Shown: positions 37,640 to 50,963 of the stretch, in pieces
Layout: each line of letters begins with the position of its first letter
How positions within the stretch are numbered: the stretch's first letter is position 1
Assembly: GCF_026914265.1 (NCBI RefSeq)
Contig: NC_069135.1
Span: forward strand, 60,378,738 to 60,442,737
Direction of reading: 5' to 3'
Source of the DNA: Mya arenaria
Lineage: Eukaryota > Mollusca > Bivalvia > Myida > Myidae
Length of the DNA: 64,000 nt
Made by a program: the position numbers and the translations under genes
Notes under the pieces: generated by a model
What the model saw: the letters and a program-made list of their open reading frames with translations, nothing else
Database searches by the model: none
Told to the model about the DNA's origin: nothing

Positions 37640-38320
37640 CCTGGCGCGGTTAACACACGCTCTTAAATTAATGACGTAGTCGCATAACTTGAGTAGGAAA
37701 TTGTAATTTAATTTTCGTGGCCCTGTCAATTAACTTAGTGTTTCAACAATGTTTATTATATTATAATGATAATTAAGACGTTATCGTAAAAATGTGTCAC
37801 TTATTTGTTTCAAGTCATTTGTAACGTATTGTTGACATGCTCATTGAGAGGCTAGAAATATTTAAATATATTTTTAAATAATTAAATTAGTTGCTCAATG
37901 GTTGATACTTTAACGCCGTCGTGGTTTTGTACAGTTGTAATTTTTGCCTTATAAAAAGACGGTTTGAAGGTAGCATCACCCGATCATACACTTTGTAGGT
38001 AATTGTATATTTTTTAAAAATATCAGTTTTACATTTAAAGACGAACAAATAAACGATAAGGAGATAATATCGACTGTTTTGAAAAGACGATTTCATGTTT
38101 CATAAATCTTACCTCCCATTTCTTTCGTAAACAAGAAATACGAAATTGCGAAATATGACTTTTCGAAGAATCGATTCTGATTAAAAACATATGAAGCCAC
38201 TATTTGACTGAATATATTTCATTGTCAGGGTGTTTATGCGAAGTCTTGTATTGTTCTTGTTTGTATAGACAGTTTATTAATACTTTGAAAAACATTTTCT
38301 GATGTTTATTTTGTCCTTCT
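37640..38320. other. AT-rich intergenic stretch
   Basis: Upstream of the middle peritrophin gene. No recognisable gene. Confidence 0.45.
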
Positions 38321-38430
38321 CCGATGTTTGTGTAGAAATAATATATTACTGTATAGTCCTTTTCCGATGTTTGTGTGGAAATAATATTATTGTATAGTTC
38401 TTTTCCGATGTTTGTATATTTTTTCTGTTG
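38320..38430. repeat. Short tandem repeat around TTTTCCGATGTTTGT
   Basis: Three imperfect units of roughly 60 bp containing CCGATGTTTGTGTAGAAATAA and ATTGTATAGTCC. The open frame across it is a repeat artefact. Confidence 0.7.
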
Positions 38431-38941
38431 TTTATACATTATTTATCTGCTAATGGTTTCCTGATATTTAGGAAATATAAGCTTAAATACATACACATTA
38501 AAAACACCTACTTAATTTTCCAGCTTAATTTATTTTTAGAAGTATTTCTAATAGTAAACATACGCAAGAATAAAACGTTGAATCGTTTTGATATAAGCAT
38601 TAGACCTTGTAGGAAATTGTGTATCACGTGAGAAACAAATAGCGGAAATCAAAGGCGAAGTTAAAATTCCAACCCTATAAAGATAACCTCTGAATAGCGA
38701 GCTATTACCGGGCGTAAACGTCATTATGGAGCATTAGCAATACATTCCACACGAATCGAGGCATGAGTATAAAAACGTACAGTTACATCATTTCTATGTT
38801 AAACAATGCATAATTAAATTACGAAGATTATGATATCTGACAGCAGTGTGAGGTGATACAATGTGATTAGTTATCGTACCAGTGAATGTAAGAAATATTA
38901 ATAAAATGCGCAAATAATTTAAATCTAACACGTTATTTATT

Positions 38942-40060
38942 TACCAACAAACTTAAATGCATGTTAATCGTCATGGTAAACACAACGACAGTCAGAGAAG
39001 GGTTCTTTCGAAAAATGTCTTAAATCATCATGCGGTTCCAATACGACAAACTATTGCCAATACTTTGGAGATAAAACCATTTGAATCATGGTTTGATATT
39101 TCGAAAAACCACAAAACATTCACCTTCTAAAGTTAAGTGTCTAAGGCGGCTAAGGTGTCTAGCTCACGTGAATTAATGGTTCATGTGGCAACGCAAATTT
39201 GCAAGTCATTTCCTTGTAAAAATGCTAAAGGTTTGTGTAGGAAAACTTGACCTCAATAGTTTGAACATCATGCTTAAGGTCAATGTTATAGTAGTGACAA
39301 TTTATACAACGGAAAATGAAAGTCTCCGGTGTTAGGATGGTTTATCATACATGCATTGAGGACACCGCCGCTTAGCTGAGAAGCTGATAATGTGGCCTTC
39401 GCAAGTATAGAAATGTTTGCTGTTGAAAGATTAAACAAAAATATCTATATTTGATTTTCGTAAGTAATTGATGTTGATAAAATATGGTTAATAATCGGAA
39501 CAATGACTGTAAAAATATAGATAAACTGCGTAAATGTTTTTACAAAATATAATTTGCAATTGCTAAAAAAAATAACCACATGTTTATCATTTTGGTTATG
39601 ACAACGACAGTCAAAGAAATGTAATTTTGCAAAATTGTCTATAATTTTCATATGAAAAACTATTGCCAATACTTTTGTAGCTAAACAAAATTGAATCATG
39701 GTTTGATATTTTAAGAAACCACAGACCATTCCCTGCCTTTGTTAAGTTAAGTGGCGAAGACGGATTATGTGTTGAGTTCATGCGATTTGATTGTAGTAAT
39801 ATTGTTAATGTAGCAACGCGAATTTGCAAGTCATTTCCTTGTAAAAATGTTTAGGGTTTGTGTAGAAATACCCCAATTGTGTGAACACCAAGCCTAAGGT
39901 CAATGCTATTGTATTGACAATTTGTAAAACATAACGTGGAAGTTTTCGGTGTTAGGATGATTTATTGTACTTTCATTAAGGTCTTTACCGCGCCTCAGCT
40001 TAGACGCTGATAAGTGGCCTTCATAAGTATAAATATGTTTGCTATGTGAAGACAAAACAA
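38942..40060. repeat. Direct duplication, two units of about 620 bp
   Basis: Blocks such as ACAACGACAGTCA, CTATTGCCAATACTTT, GAATCATGGTTTGATATTT, TTGCAAGTCATTTCCTTG, CTAAGGTCAATG and CGGTGTTAGGATG occur in the same order at about 38,985-39,430 and 39,600-40,050. Units are considerably diverged. No coding capacity seen. Confidence 0.85.
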
Positions 40061-40640
40061 ATAAAACGAACCTATGTCGTGACAAATTTCTTCCTGTTTC
40101 TTTTTGCTTTTAGACTTCCATTCTATTTAATTAAGATTTCCTATAATGCAGTTGAATTTAATTCAATTCAGGGATGTTAAATGGAGCTAATTTACTGTAT
40201 GCATAGACGCCAGTTGTATCCTTTTCTGTGGTAGTAATTGTTATATTGTTTTAGTTGTATTGCACACTTACAAATGGTTTATAAAATATTCAAACAAGGT
40301 GATTATTTAAAAATGTCATGTGGAATTTAATAATTTTCCGTTTCAACTAGTTGTTCCGTTTTGCTTGCAAAATGCGGGGAAAGATAATTGGGTGAAAACG
40401 ATTTTGAAATGTAATTTCATTGGTTTTACGAAATTCCTCCGTGAGCTTTAGATTTTGTATTTTTCTTGTCTTATGACACCTTGCGAAACAAACATAGGTC
40501 GCCCACATTATATTACACCATACTATTTCAATGCAAACTTTATGTGCAAGGCTAGAAGGTAACGATTCATTGTCTTGCTTCAATGCACAATAACAAAAAT
40601 AACATAATAAACATCAAATGATATGGCCAAAAATTCAACC
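40061..40640. other. AT-rich intergenic stretch
   Basis: No gene, repeat or RNA recognised. Confidence 0.45.
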
Positions 40641-40659
40641 ACCAAACCCTGCACAATGT

Positions 40660-41300
40660 TACATTCCAGTTGCCACCTTAAAGCACACAACACATAGAGT
40701 TTTCAAAGGGATTTAGACTGTGGTTATCACCTTCAAACACTCAACACACACCGTTAACACTGGGTTATCCACCTTTGAACACTCAAAACACAAGGTATAC
40801 ACTAGTGTTCGCGCCTTAAAACACTAAACACACATCGTTTACAACACACTCTGATTATACAGGGGTTTCCACCTTTCAACTCACAACACGGAGCGTTAAC
40901 ATCTCACACCGCTTACAGTGGGGTTTGCACATTACAACAATAAACACGCAGCGTTAAACACAATGGTTTCCGACATTAAGCTTTAAACACGTAGCGTTAT
41001 CAACACACATCGCTGACACTGGGGGCCTTGAAACTCTTAACACCCCGCACTTACACGGGGGTGTCCGCCTTGGCACTCAATACGAAGCGCTTATACCGGC
41101 GTTCACGCCTTGAGTCACTTAACACGCAACACTAACACTTAAAACACAGTGCTTACACTTAACACATAGCTCTAACACTAAAGCATCCAACTTGAAACAC
41201 TCAAACATATACTTACACTGTGGTTCAACACATATCTTTTACATTGGAGTTTACACATTGAAACATTCAAAACATAGCGTTCACAATGGGGTTCCGCCTC
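40660..41300. repeat. Degenerate minisatellite rich in AACACTCAACACAC
   Basis: About ten weakly conserved units of roughly 60 bp with AACACTCAACACACAGCGTTAAC-like cores followed by CACTGGGGTTTCCACCTT-like segments. Heavily mutated, strand-biased (A and C rich). Confidence 0.75.
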
Positions 41301-42830
41301 CGGGTTTATAGCAAAAAAAATGAAAGGGTATTGACCAGATATTTATAAACCAAAGCAATCATTTGCTGTAAGTAGCCCAATGTCTTTTTTTAGTGACCAC
41401 GCCCCAACCCGAAACACACGAAAACACCCGGAAATTTGTACAGTTATGGGTATTACATTTAGGTGTCTGTTATCATCGATCAGATCGATCAGATCTCAGA
41501 TCAATTGATATTTACATTTTTTATTTTTTTGATCTGTCAAAGCATGTGCGTTGCGGCCCATTTTTGGAAACATCCCTAATTGGCAGTTAGTCAATGAACA
41601 AACACAAGTTTTCTGGCACCATTGCAATATACAGTGGGTACAGACATTTCTTAAAATAGGCCTGTATATACTTATAAACCCAAGAACAGTTTATATCAGA
41701 ATGTATGAATTTGATACGTTCTTGTCTTGTTCTTAATCTAACAAAATTTGTGTAACATTCATTCAATTTTAAGTGAATGGAAATTTTATGTTTGCATTTC
41801 CATCTTCCTTAATTGATGTCATGGGGAAATGGTTTGAGTGCAATGCAGCTCATATCCTTTTTAATATTTCGACCTTTGAATTAATGTGGAATTCGATGAA
41901 TTGTCTTCGTATAAAGATGACTAGTTTTGCAAGTTTGACTTCATGGGTGTCAGATTGTCAAATGAGCCACTAATAGATTAACGTTGTCATTGCATAATTA
42001 TCAAAGTGAAGTATCAGCATTTAGACGCTTACGTCCATTTTTTGACCTTCAAAATGAAAGACAAACTTTTTACATGCCTTTACTTAGTGATGGCGCGAAT
42101 ATCGAATATAATCGAAATATTTTTGATTGAAAGCGAAAATCGGCGAAATCGTTTCTGACAATCCATAATCGATCATCATCGAACAACTTTTTTTACTTAA
42201 AAACAAAAAAATACACGTCGTGTACAAAGAGTTGAATCATTACAATATATAGTCAAATTGGTGTTATAAATGTACATTTTTATTTTTTTATTTTCTATGT
42301 TAGGCCATCTTTGACATATACTTGACTGGAAGATTGTTTTAACTATCATGAACATTAACTGTATTTGAGTAAAATTTAGATGCATGAAAATCGTTGCTCA
42401 TTTTGATTCGATTAGCGAATATAGAATTGTTCCGTTAAATACTACCTTTACCACGAGGTAATGCCGCGTTTTGACGTTGGATATGTTGTGATGTACAATT
42501 ATGTAGTTCAGGGAATACTCATACACAGCTAATACTTTTGTTTGTGAGTTGTACTGTACTTTAATATTCATTCACTAGGGGATGGTCGGGAACACTTTTA
42601 TTAACCATAACCCGACCAATCTAGGACTACCATCCAATCATTCGTGTTATATTATGTTTGTTTATGTCAGCCTTCACACTCTTGTGACACTTGATATGAC
42701 AAACGATCAAAATGTTATCTAAATGTACTTGTTTTTGTTTCAGACAAATTTGTCAACTAGCGGTGCTTTTTTTAATTGGTACAGGTATATCAAGTATCAA
42801 TGGACCCGGTGCAGTATTAATGGACCTTAT
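41301..42830. other. AT-rich intergenic stretch
   Basis: Holds a short cluster of overlapping GATC/CGATCAGATC motifs near 41,477-41,510 and a GATGGCGCGAATATCGAAT segment near 42,092 that may be the end of a DNA transposon. Otherwise nothing recognised. Confidence 0.4.
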
Positions 42831-42834
42831 GAAA

Positions 42835-43010
42835 TGTCCGTATAATAAACATGTAGAAGCCCGTCGTTTGTAAGGTAACGTGAACATATGAAAAACCAGT
42901 GTGATAAACCAGTACAAGCCCGCCCGTTCAAAGCAATGTTACAATATAAATGACCAGTTTGATAAACCTGTACAAGCCCGCAGTTGAATAGCAACCTGAC
43001 AATTATTAAT
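42835..43010. repeat. Degenerate repeat with GTACAAGCCCG
   Basis: Three units of roughly 65-70 bp, each with GATAAACCNGTACAAGCCCG or a variant. The last unit overlaps the start of duplication copy 2; a single related unit is at about 21,140 in copy 1. Confidence 0.6.
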
Positions 43011-44759
43011 ATTCAGTAAGATAAGTTTATTTCTGTTTTAGTGTAATTTAATGCATGTTAAATTTGACAAATGTTTTTGCTGAGAATCAGTTTAATTGAC
43101 AGATGATTATATGTTAATTAAAATGAAGTTAAGTAGATTGATTAGGTATTGTATGATATCGATGTGGTTAGATCATGTGATGCTTGCAACGTTTCCTTTT
43201 AAGTTTTTACCTTTATACTCCTATAACAAAGACCTCTCCAGCATTTCAAGTATCCGAGACATGTTTTGTCTTTGTTCGAAGAATTAAGTTATCAAGATAA
43301 AGTTAAATTGATTTGAACATGTTCCATGTAATGATTGTTTTGACATTATAGCGTGGAATTAACATTCATCGCATATAAAAGCTATTGCGTTTCAAAATAG
43401 GACTCGATGTCGCTTAATTAACAAAAACACTTGTAATCCATTTGTTGAATTGAGTTCCTAGTAGCACTCGGACGTTGACTTATACATACATGGGAATATA
43501 CAATAACTTTGATCATATATAACATTTAAAAATCATATAAATAAATTTTGAGTTAAAATAGTTTACCTGTTCTTCCAGAAATCGTATTCTTTGATAAAAT
43601 AAATTTAGGTAGCAAATAAAATTTGCTTACACAAGATAATACTCATTTACAAAATAATCATCTTGAATAATGCTAAATTGCGACCCAAACATTCGATCAT
43701 ATTCAAATTACTACAATGATTTTTCGTATAAAATTATCATATAAATTTCGATCTGTTCACTCAAACGCCTAACGCCTATAATTAAAACACACTACCTACA
43801 TGACATAACATCAAGGACCAAACCGTATTTGGGCACTGCCACTTCTGCACCATATAATCATGAAGAATGTATTCCACAAATACATCGTTGTTGACAAAAT
43901 GTCGGTAGTTTGGAACACAGTTAAGCAATACGCAACGAATTGGTTGATTCCTATTCGTCTAAAAGACTTTTTAAATTTTTATCGTACATGTATATGCTTT
44001 CTAAATCAAGTAGTAAGATACTTTACAATTGTAGGAGCACGAATATTGTTTTATACGATTAAACAAAAATAACTTCATTGAATAATGTTTACATCAATTG
44101 TTTTGCATCGACTTAAGTGTTTCAATATGGCGTATAACCTTTTTTTGTGATAGAATACTGCAGGAATCATTATTGATCGTCTGATTCCTATTTTGTTTTT
44201 GAGGAACCAACAATCAATCATATTTGTCTATCGCTGTGGTTCATATGCTAATTACAACACATACGTTTTTATTCAATTTTTATCATCAAAGAACCTGTCA
44301 CAACTCAGTCTCATGCATCAAAGAAGCCAGGTGAGCCTTAATGATATCAAATGGCGATGTTGCATTCTTATAGATGAATAAGTAATTGATAACAATTCTT
44401 AGAAACGGTGCGTTATATTGCACAGCCTTCTTTGTCATAGCAACTTTCCATATGTGCTTTAATTGATAAAGAGACATGACATAGTTTAGATTGACTGTTG
44501 GTTTGTTATAACCCAAGGAAGTTAAATATACATAGAATACGTTGTATATACTTTAGTTTGCAATGCGAAGGGGCATTGTTTAGATTGACCTTTTTATTTG
44601 TTGCTATAAACGAACACATTTATATACATAAAGTACGCAGTGTAGGAATTGCGTTCGTCACATCATGTCACATCGTCGCGTCCATGAAAAAATATTGTAT
44701 CGCATGAAGCTTCAAAAGATTCGCACCCATACTCCTGAAACTTACCAATATTGGTTATA

Positions 44760-45545
44760 AAGGAGTATTGCACCAATTGTCATGAAACTTCATAGGAATG
44801 TTGGTAAGCATGAATATTGCACCCATTATCATGTAATTTCAAAGGAATGTTGGACAGCATAGGAAATTATTCGTCGGCAATTTATCTAACATGTCACTCG
44901 CTCTAGCAAGTGTTCAAGTGGTATCTGTAGATATTTATCACTTCTTTAATAGCTCAATGTAATATTGTCAGCATAGGAAACTACAAGTGAAATTCTTGTG
45001 ACATTTCACTCGCTCTAACAAGTGTGCAAGGCGCGTCTGGGGATATTGATCACATCTTGAACAGTCCAAAGTAATGTTGTCAGCATAGGAAATCCTACAT
45101 CTTCAATTTATGTGACATTTCACTTGCTCTTACAAGTGTTAAATCGGCATCTAGGGTGATTTATCACATCTTATATAGCTCATATTTGCGTTGGTTATCG
45201 TAGGAAATTGTACATTTTCAACTTGTATGTCAGTTCACTCGCTTAAGCAAGTTTCAAGCGGCGTCTGGAGGTATTCCTTACACCTGTGATAGCTCCTAGT
45301 AATGTTGGTAAGCGTGAGAAATCGTACATCAGCAATTTGTGTGACAGTTCATTCGCTCTTACAAGTGTTAAGGTGGTATCTTGGAATATTTATCACATCT
45401 TTAATAGCTCAGTGTAATGTTGGTCAGCATAAGAAATCGTACATCTTTAATTATTGTGACATTTCACCCGCTCAACAAGTGTTCAAGTTACCACTGGGGG
45501 TATTTATCACATTTGTGATAGCTCTCGTTTTCTATAATTTAAAGA
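44760..45545 (+). repeat. About 115-bp tandem repeat, 6 units
   Basis: Same unit as 24,525-25,065, with markers at about 44,889, 44,999, 45,113, 45,232, 45,343 and 45,459. The unit number differs from copy 1, so the array changed length after the duplication. Confidence 0.8.
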
Positions 45546-46834
45546 CTAGAATGCTGTGTGTTGACACAGTAGCGACGCATTTCTAGATTTTCTTGCAAAC
45601 TTTTAAATAATACATCATAGGGCGCTAGTTTGTCAATCTTATAGAAAAAGCATGTTGAAATGCTAATGCCGTAATGGCGACAAACGTAGGCATGAATATT
45701 TTATTTGTTTTGTGCACATTTTTGTAATTAAGAAATGTTTAACACAGAGTGTAATTTAAATTTAAACGCTTGTGTATCTAGGTGGTGGAGATATTTACAA
45801 ATGTGATGAGCAATTTTCTTTTCTTCGGATGTTTGCTTTTTAAATTAATTAGCATACTGTTTTAAGCTATTTCCGTTGCCAATGAAGTACGTTAATGCAC
45901 AGTTTAAGTTCAAATGTACTCAAATATTTATAATATATGAATGTGGTTTTACTTTAATACTGAACAATTGTAAATCGCATGGGGGTGACTCCCTGATTCA
46001 CCAGCAAATGTTAAAAATTGCTACATTATTCATGTTACAGGTTATATAATGTTCTGGAATATAAAATATTTATGAAAACGAAACAACAAATAAACTTCTT
46101 AAAGGTCTTGAAAACAAAATCAAAATAAGTTATTCCTCGACCGAATTTAGCTTAAATTAACCCAAAATGTGTATGTATAATGTAATTTTCGTCATTTGTT
46201 TTACATGCTATGACTAAGCAAGCAATACCCTGTCAAATGATACCAAATTATACGGGGGTCACTAGACATCAACATTTTACTTGATTGACAATATAGCTAT
46301 CAGCTAACTAGCGTACTGGTGGATAGGCGACTGCATGTTTTATAGCATGTGTAAATCAATAGATTTATATTAACAAGTTCAAAGGGAGAAAAGTTAAAGA
46401 TATTATGCCGTGAATACAATGAGCATAAATTACAAAGCAGGAAACGATATCCTTTATTTTATTAGTTTGAACGAATGAAGGAGGAACATGGTCTATATCT
46501 CAACTAGATTTAACATTAGATCTTTATCTTTATCTAAGATGTAATTTTAGACACGACATGTTAGATATATTGGATATGGAGATAAGTTATTTGAATATGT
46601 GTGGTCGACAACTCATTCATCATAAGTGAAGGCAAGAGTATAAATAAAACAAAATCTTAAATTTATTGTAAATTGTTGTTTGTGGTTATGTTAAGCAAGC
46701 TAAAATTGTTATGTAGTGGTGTAAGAAAAATAAACTATGATTTAACAGATTCCAAGTAGTTAATAACTGATGCAATGACTTCCTAAATAAAATCATGATA
46801 GAGATTGAAATGGGCTTCCGCAAATACAAATTTA

Positions 46835-47830
46835 TGATCATTGTACTTATGAAGAACTTGGTTCATACTAAGTCGATAACTTGTTTAATACTTCTTTTAT
46901 TTTTAAGATAATAATACAATAAAATATACAGGGACAAGCCCACTTGTCTTTCATTTCTTTCTTTAGCTACTAAGTGGTCAAAATGCCACAGCGTTTATTT
47001 TCATTGGAGCTTCATTACCGTTACCAGCAGGTATCGATTAGATATTCTGAGAATAGTTGGAATAGTTAATCGCTTAAGCATATACAAAGAATGACACTAA
47101 GACTTGAGTTATAAGGATCTGCCTTTTGCTAAACTAATACGATACTTAGTACCATCGAAGAACAATAGGCAACGGCTCAGGACAACCGCTAACGGCTATT
47201 TTAAGTAGTGTCCAGAAATAAGTTTAATTTAATACCTTGTTTACTAAAATCTTATTAAAGGGGTTTGGTCTAATTAATTTTGACGTCACTGAAACTATTG
47301 ATGGACAAGCTCCTTTTTGTGGCGATAGCCAGTAAAATACTTTGGTTATTGTCACCTGAGATTAAATTTATCACATGATATCGTTAAACTATTAAGGGGA
47401 ATTAGGAACACTTCTGAATGGTCAACTACAATGGGGGCCAATAAGGGAGTATAAAACCTTATTTTTGAAGGTCGAGAGGTAGTCTGTTTCTGGTTAGGAT
47501 TCTGAAAGTCGAAAATGTAATTGATTTTAAATCTTCAGATCTACGGACCGAGTTGAGGCAGTCGTCTGCCTGATTTTGATCTGAGAGTCAGCTTTGCTCT
47601 CGTTTAATAGAACAAATTAATTGGCAACTAAGAAATAAATAATTGCTAACAATAAAATATGCAAAATCGGACGTGGTTGTTTTGACTTTATTAGTATACG
47701 GTTGGACGGCTTAGTGTATAGCAAGGAAATGGAGTGAGGGTGTTACATACGTGTATATGGATAAACAACCACGGAAGTGTGCTTCACCCTCCTTTTAAGG
47801 TAACTTGATTATCGCAAACATCAATATGCA
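46835..47830. other. Segment present only in duplication copy 2
   Basis: About 1 kb without counterpart at about 26,290-26,340 in copy 1. I see no terminal repeats, coding frame or poly(A). It could be an insertion here or a loss in copy 1. Confidence 0.6.
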
Positions 47831-47916
47831 TATAGAAGCATCATACTTCTTTTAATCCTAATGATTTAAATGTCAAGGTAAAGGTTTGTAGTTTTCGATA
47901 AGATTAATATGTCGAA

Positions 47917-47992
47917 GCAATAACTCTGTTGGTAGCGCTTCTCGCTAATAATCTGTCGATCGATGGTTCTAGTCCTACCCGGTGCATTTTAA
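47917..47992 (+). tRNA. Degenerate tRNA-like sequence, copy 2
   Basis: Partner of 26,425-26,500. The A box is damaged (TAACTCTGTTGG) but the 3' part (GATGGTTCTAGTCC, then CCGGTGCA) is closer to a tRNA T arm and acceptor. Non-functional remnant. Confidence 0.4.
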
Positions 47993-50963
47993 CATACAAG
48001 TTAAATGGTATAAATGAACGCCAATCATGTGTAGCTGTTACAAAAATTGTTCCAATGCCGAGACTCTTGAAAGTGAAATCGTCTACCTTTTGTAAAAATA
48101 TACATATACAAGCATGATTCTCGGGCAATCTGTAAAATCATGAACAGTCAATAAAAACACTACCATACAGAGACAATACAGGTTATTAAAGTGTAAATTG
48201 TACCGCGGAAAGTATGGAGTGTAACGGAAGAAAATACCTTGGCTGCCGAGGATGTTTAATAATGAGCGTTGGTATTTTATTCCTTATAGCCATAATTCCT
48301 TTACGACTATTTTACGAAGGAAAAAAAGTAAATCGTGATTCTCATTAAACATAATTTCGTTTAAAAGAATGAAAACTCCAAATGTAAATATGACACAAAT
48401 TATACCCAAAGAAATATATTGAGCGCAGCCAAATCTTATGTGGAGGAACTTGTTCGAAAAAGCACTTTAAATTGTGTGGCGTCATATTGTAACGTAATAG
48501 AAATTTTGCAAATGATCTCGTTGACGTGTTAGACGATGTTTGATGAGTTACAAATGGACAAAAAACTCAATGTTCAGAAAGGAATTTATTATTATCCTAT
48601 TAAATCATATTTTATTTTACAATAAATTCATAGATATTGATTTGGTCAAGATTATCCAAACTTGTTAATGAATGGACAATATTTATGTAGAATAAGTATC
48701 AACCAATCAAATCATTAAAATATAAATACTTGCCAAAAGGTAACCTGCGGATAATGTATCGAAATAACCTGTGGACAACATGACTAATTTGTCAACAGAT
48801 AACCAGGTTTATACAATTGGCTGCCAAAGTACACATACCTGGATTATGTAAACCTCAAAAAATATAGTTCACACGTTGCTTTTGGAAAAATATGTACATT
48901 CAATGTACGAAGTTACCTCTGCAGAACTCATTTTCGTAGACAACGTGATAATATTATGTTTGCTTAAACTTTTGTTTAAAGTGTATATAAATAATCAATT
49001 CGCTTCATCGATGTATATCCTGGTTATTAACAATTTGATCAAGTGCATATATATCATAACACTTGTTCTAAATAAATATTGTTCCTTAATTTGTACAAAG
49101 CAATGGATTCACTTTTATGGCCACCCATCGTTCAAATGATATTCCATAAGCCGCTGGTGGTAAATCAGCCTGCAAGGAAATGATCTTTGGGTGGTGCATT
49201 TTTTTAAAAGTTGTTCATAAAAAATAGTTGTTTTCAGTATATGCACCCACTTTGAAGCAACATATATTAATAAAAACACAAAACTATCTTGTAAGAAACG
49301 GCTTGCGTTATCAAAAAAATATGTTAATACATAAGTCGCAAAGATTCTAAATAATCTAGACTGAATGGCTAAAACTAATGTCCTGATTTCCTGAAGTTCA
49401 TTCACAAAAAATATTTTTTGTTCAGGCTGTCAACATGTTTTGAAAGAAATGGCCGCTAAAAGGTCATAAGGAATTGTTGAAACTTATACTGTAAAAAAGG
49501 ATGGCCGAATTTGCAATATTTTCAGATAAATATTCTATATTTTAACCACTGTCAAAGTTGTTCAACCCGTCGCTTATTATCAAAGGTATGGTCGACGACC
49601 AGTTGCTTGTGGGCGGTAACCCTGTACGGACGTTGTTGAAGCTTCATTTTTTAAAAAAAACATTCGCCAAAAGGCGAGCTATTTTACGTACATGATTTTG
49701 TGAAAACTTTATAAATCTTTGTTATAGATACTATTATATGAATTTATTTAAGCAATTCTCAACCAGAGCAAATACTTGGAAATCTATAAACGGAATGAAA
49801 ATGTGTACTTTCCTCTTTTAACATTTATGCAATGCTTTTCACACTCGATTACCCTAAATAACAGTCAAAATGTATATGCATGAAACACTTCTTGTTAGCT
49901 GTTACTCATGGGGTCGTGAGCAGTGAGCCTACCATTTATGTCAGTGAAAGTCTTAATCAATCTAAGAAATGATCACATTGCTCATTTATTCATCACTCTT
50001 CTTCAATTTACTGATGTTGTAGATTTAAAAAGAAGAGACAAATCATTGATGAGTGCTGAATGGAGTGTTTTTATAGATCAAAGCCCTGAGTAAAATATAG
50101 TACTATAATATAGGTTTTAATTGAAACATGTTGAAGAGAGAGTAGGATGATGAGACAAACTTCTAAAATGATAACGAGCACTATAAGATATGCTATTATT
50201 TATGTTTCATAAACATGGTTGTAAATTTAAAGTTTCAATTTTGTTTGTCTCTCGGCATTTCAGCAAATCCGGTCGGTAAATAAACCACAGCGGGCGATAG
50301 TGACGATGGATTAAATGAGTGCACAAAGAAAGATAATTAAATTAAACGAGTTTCGCTGTTTTATTAAAAATAAAATAAATGGATTTCAAATTCACTGCAC
50401 ATAGCAAAATCATTGATAGTATAACGATTTTACACAATCAGTTTTCAAATAATGTTTCTTATTTCATGTTTTTATTATGCATCGTATTAAAATATATAGT
50501 GTTTTAAATATCTTATTCTGTTCTGATTTTCACACCACCTGATAAATGTCAGCTAACGTTTCACTTTACTTGAATCACTGTCCATGCTGCATACATTGAT
50601 AGATAAGGTATTATTTAAGATTATATCCGAACTAATATAAATATCACAGAGTTAAAGAAGCACACTTTCAATGATTGATACATTCGGGCAAACTTATAAA
50701 ACAAACATTTTACATGACGAAATATACATAAACGTCGGGAAATAAACATTTTCTCATAAAAATGAACGCTCAAAATTTGGCAGATTTTTAGAAGGCTCAT
50801 TGGAACAATCTGTTAAAATATCACGTTCAATTTAGCAAATGTTATCACGAGACCCTACGTAACGTGATCACGTCCTTAATGAAAATCACAGCTAATGATG
50901 GTCTTGGCGATTCCTGACTTCGTCTTTCTTTATATCGTTTTCACCATCATACAAGCAACTTGT

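Noticed and set aside
41477..41510. Clustered GATC sites as a regulatory array
   Set aside because: Short, AT-rich, with overlapping palindromes that easily arise by chance or slippage; no gene nearby.
42085..42190. Segment starting GATGGCGCGAATATCGAAT as the end of a hAT-type DNA transposon
   Set aside because: It looks like a terminal sequence, but I could not find a matching inverted end or target duplication nearby.
43860..44072. 70-aa open frame in duplication copy 2
   Set aside because: Part of it is the copy-2-specific insertion and copy 1 does not keep the frame; no family features.
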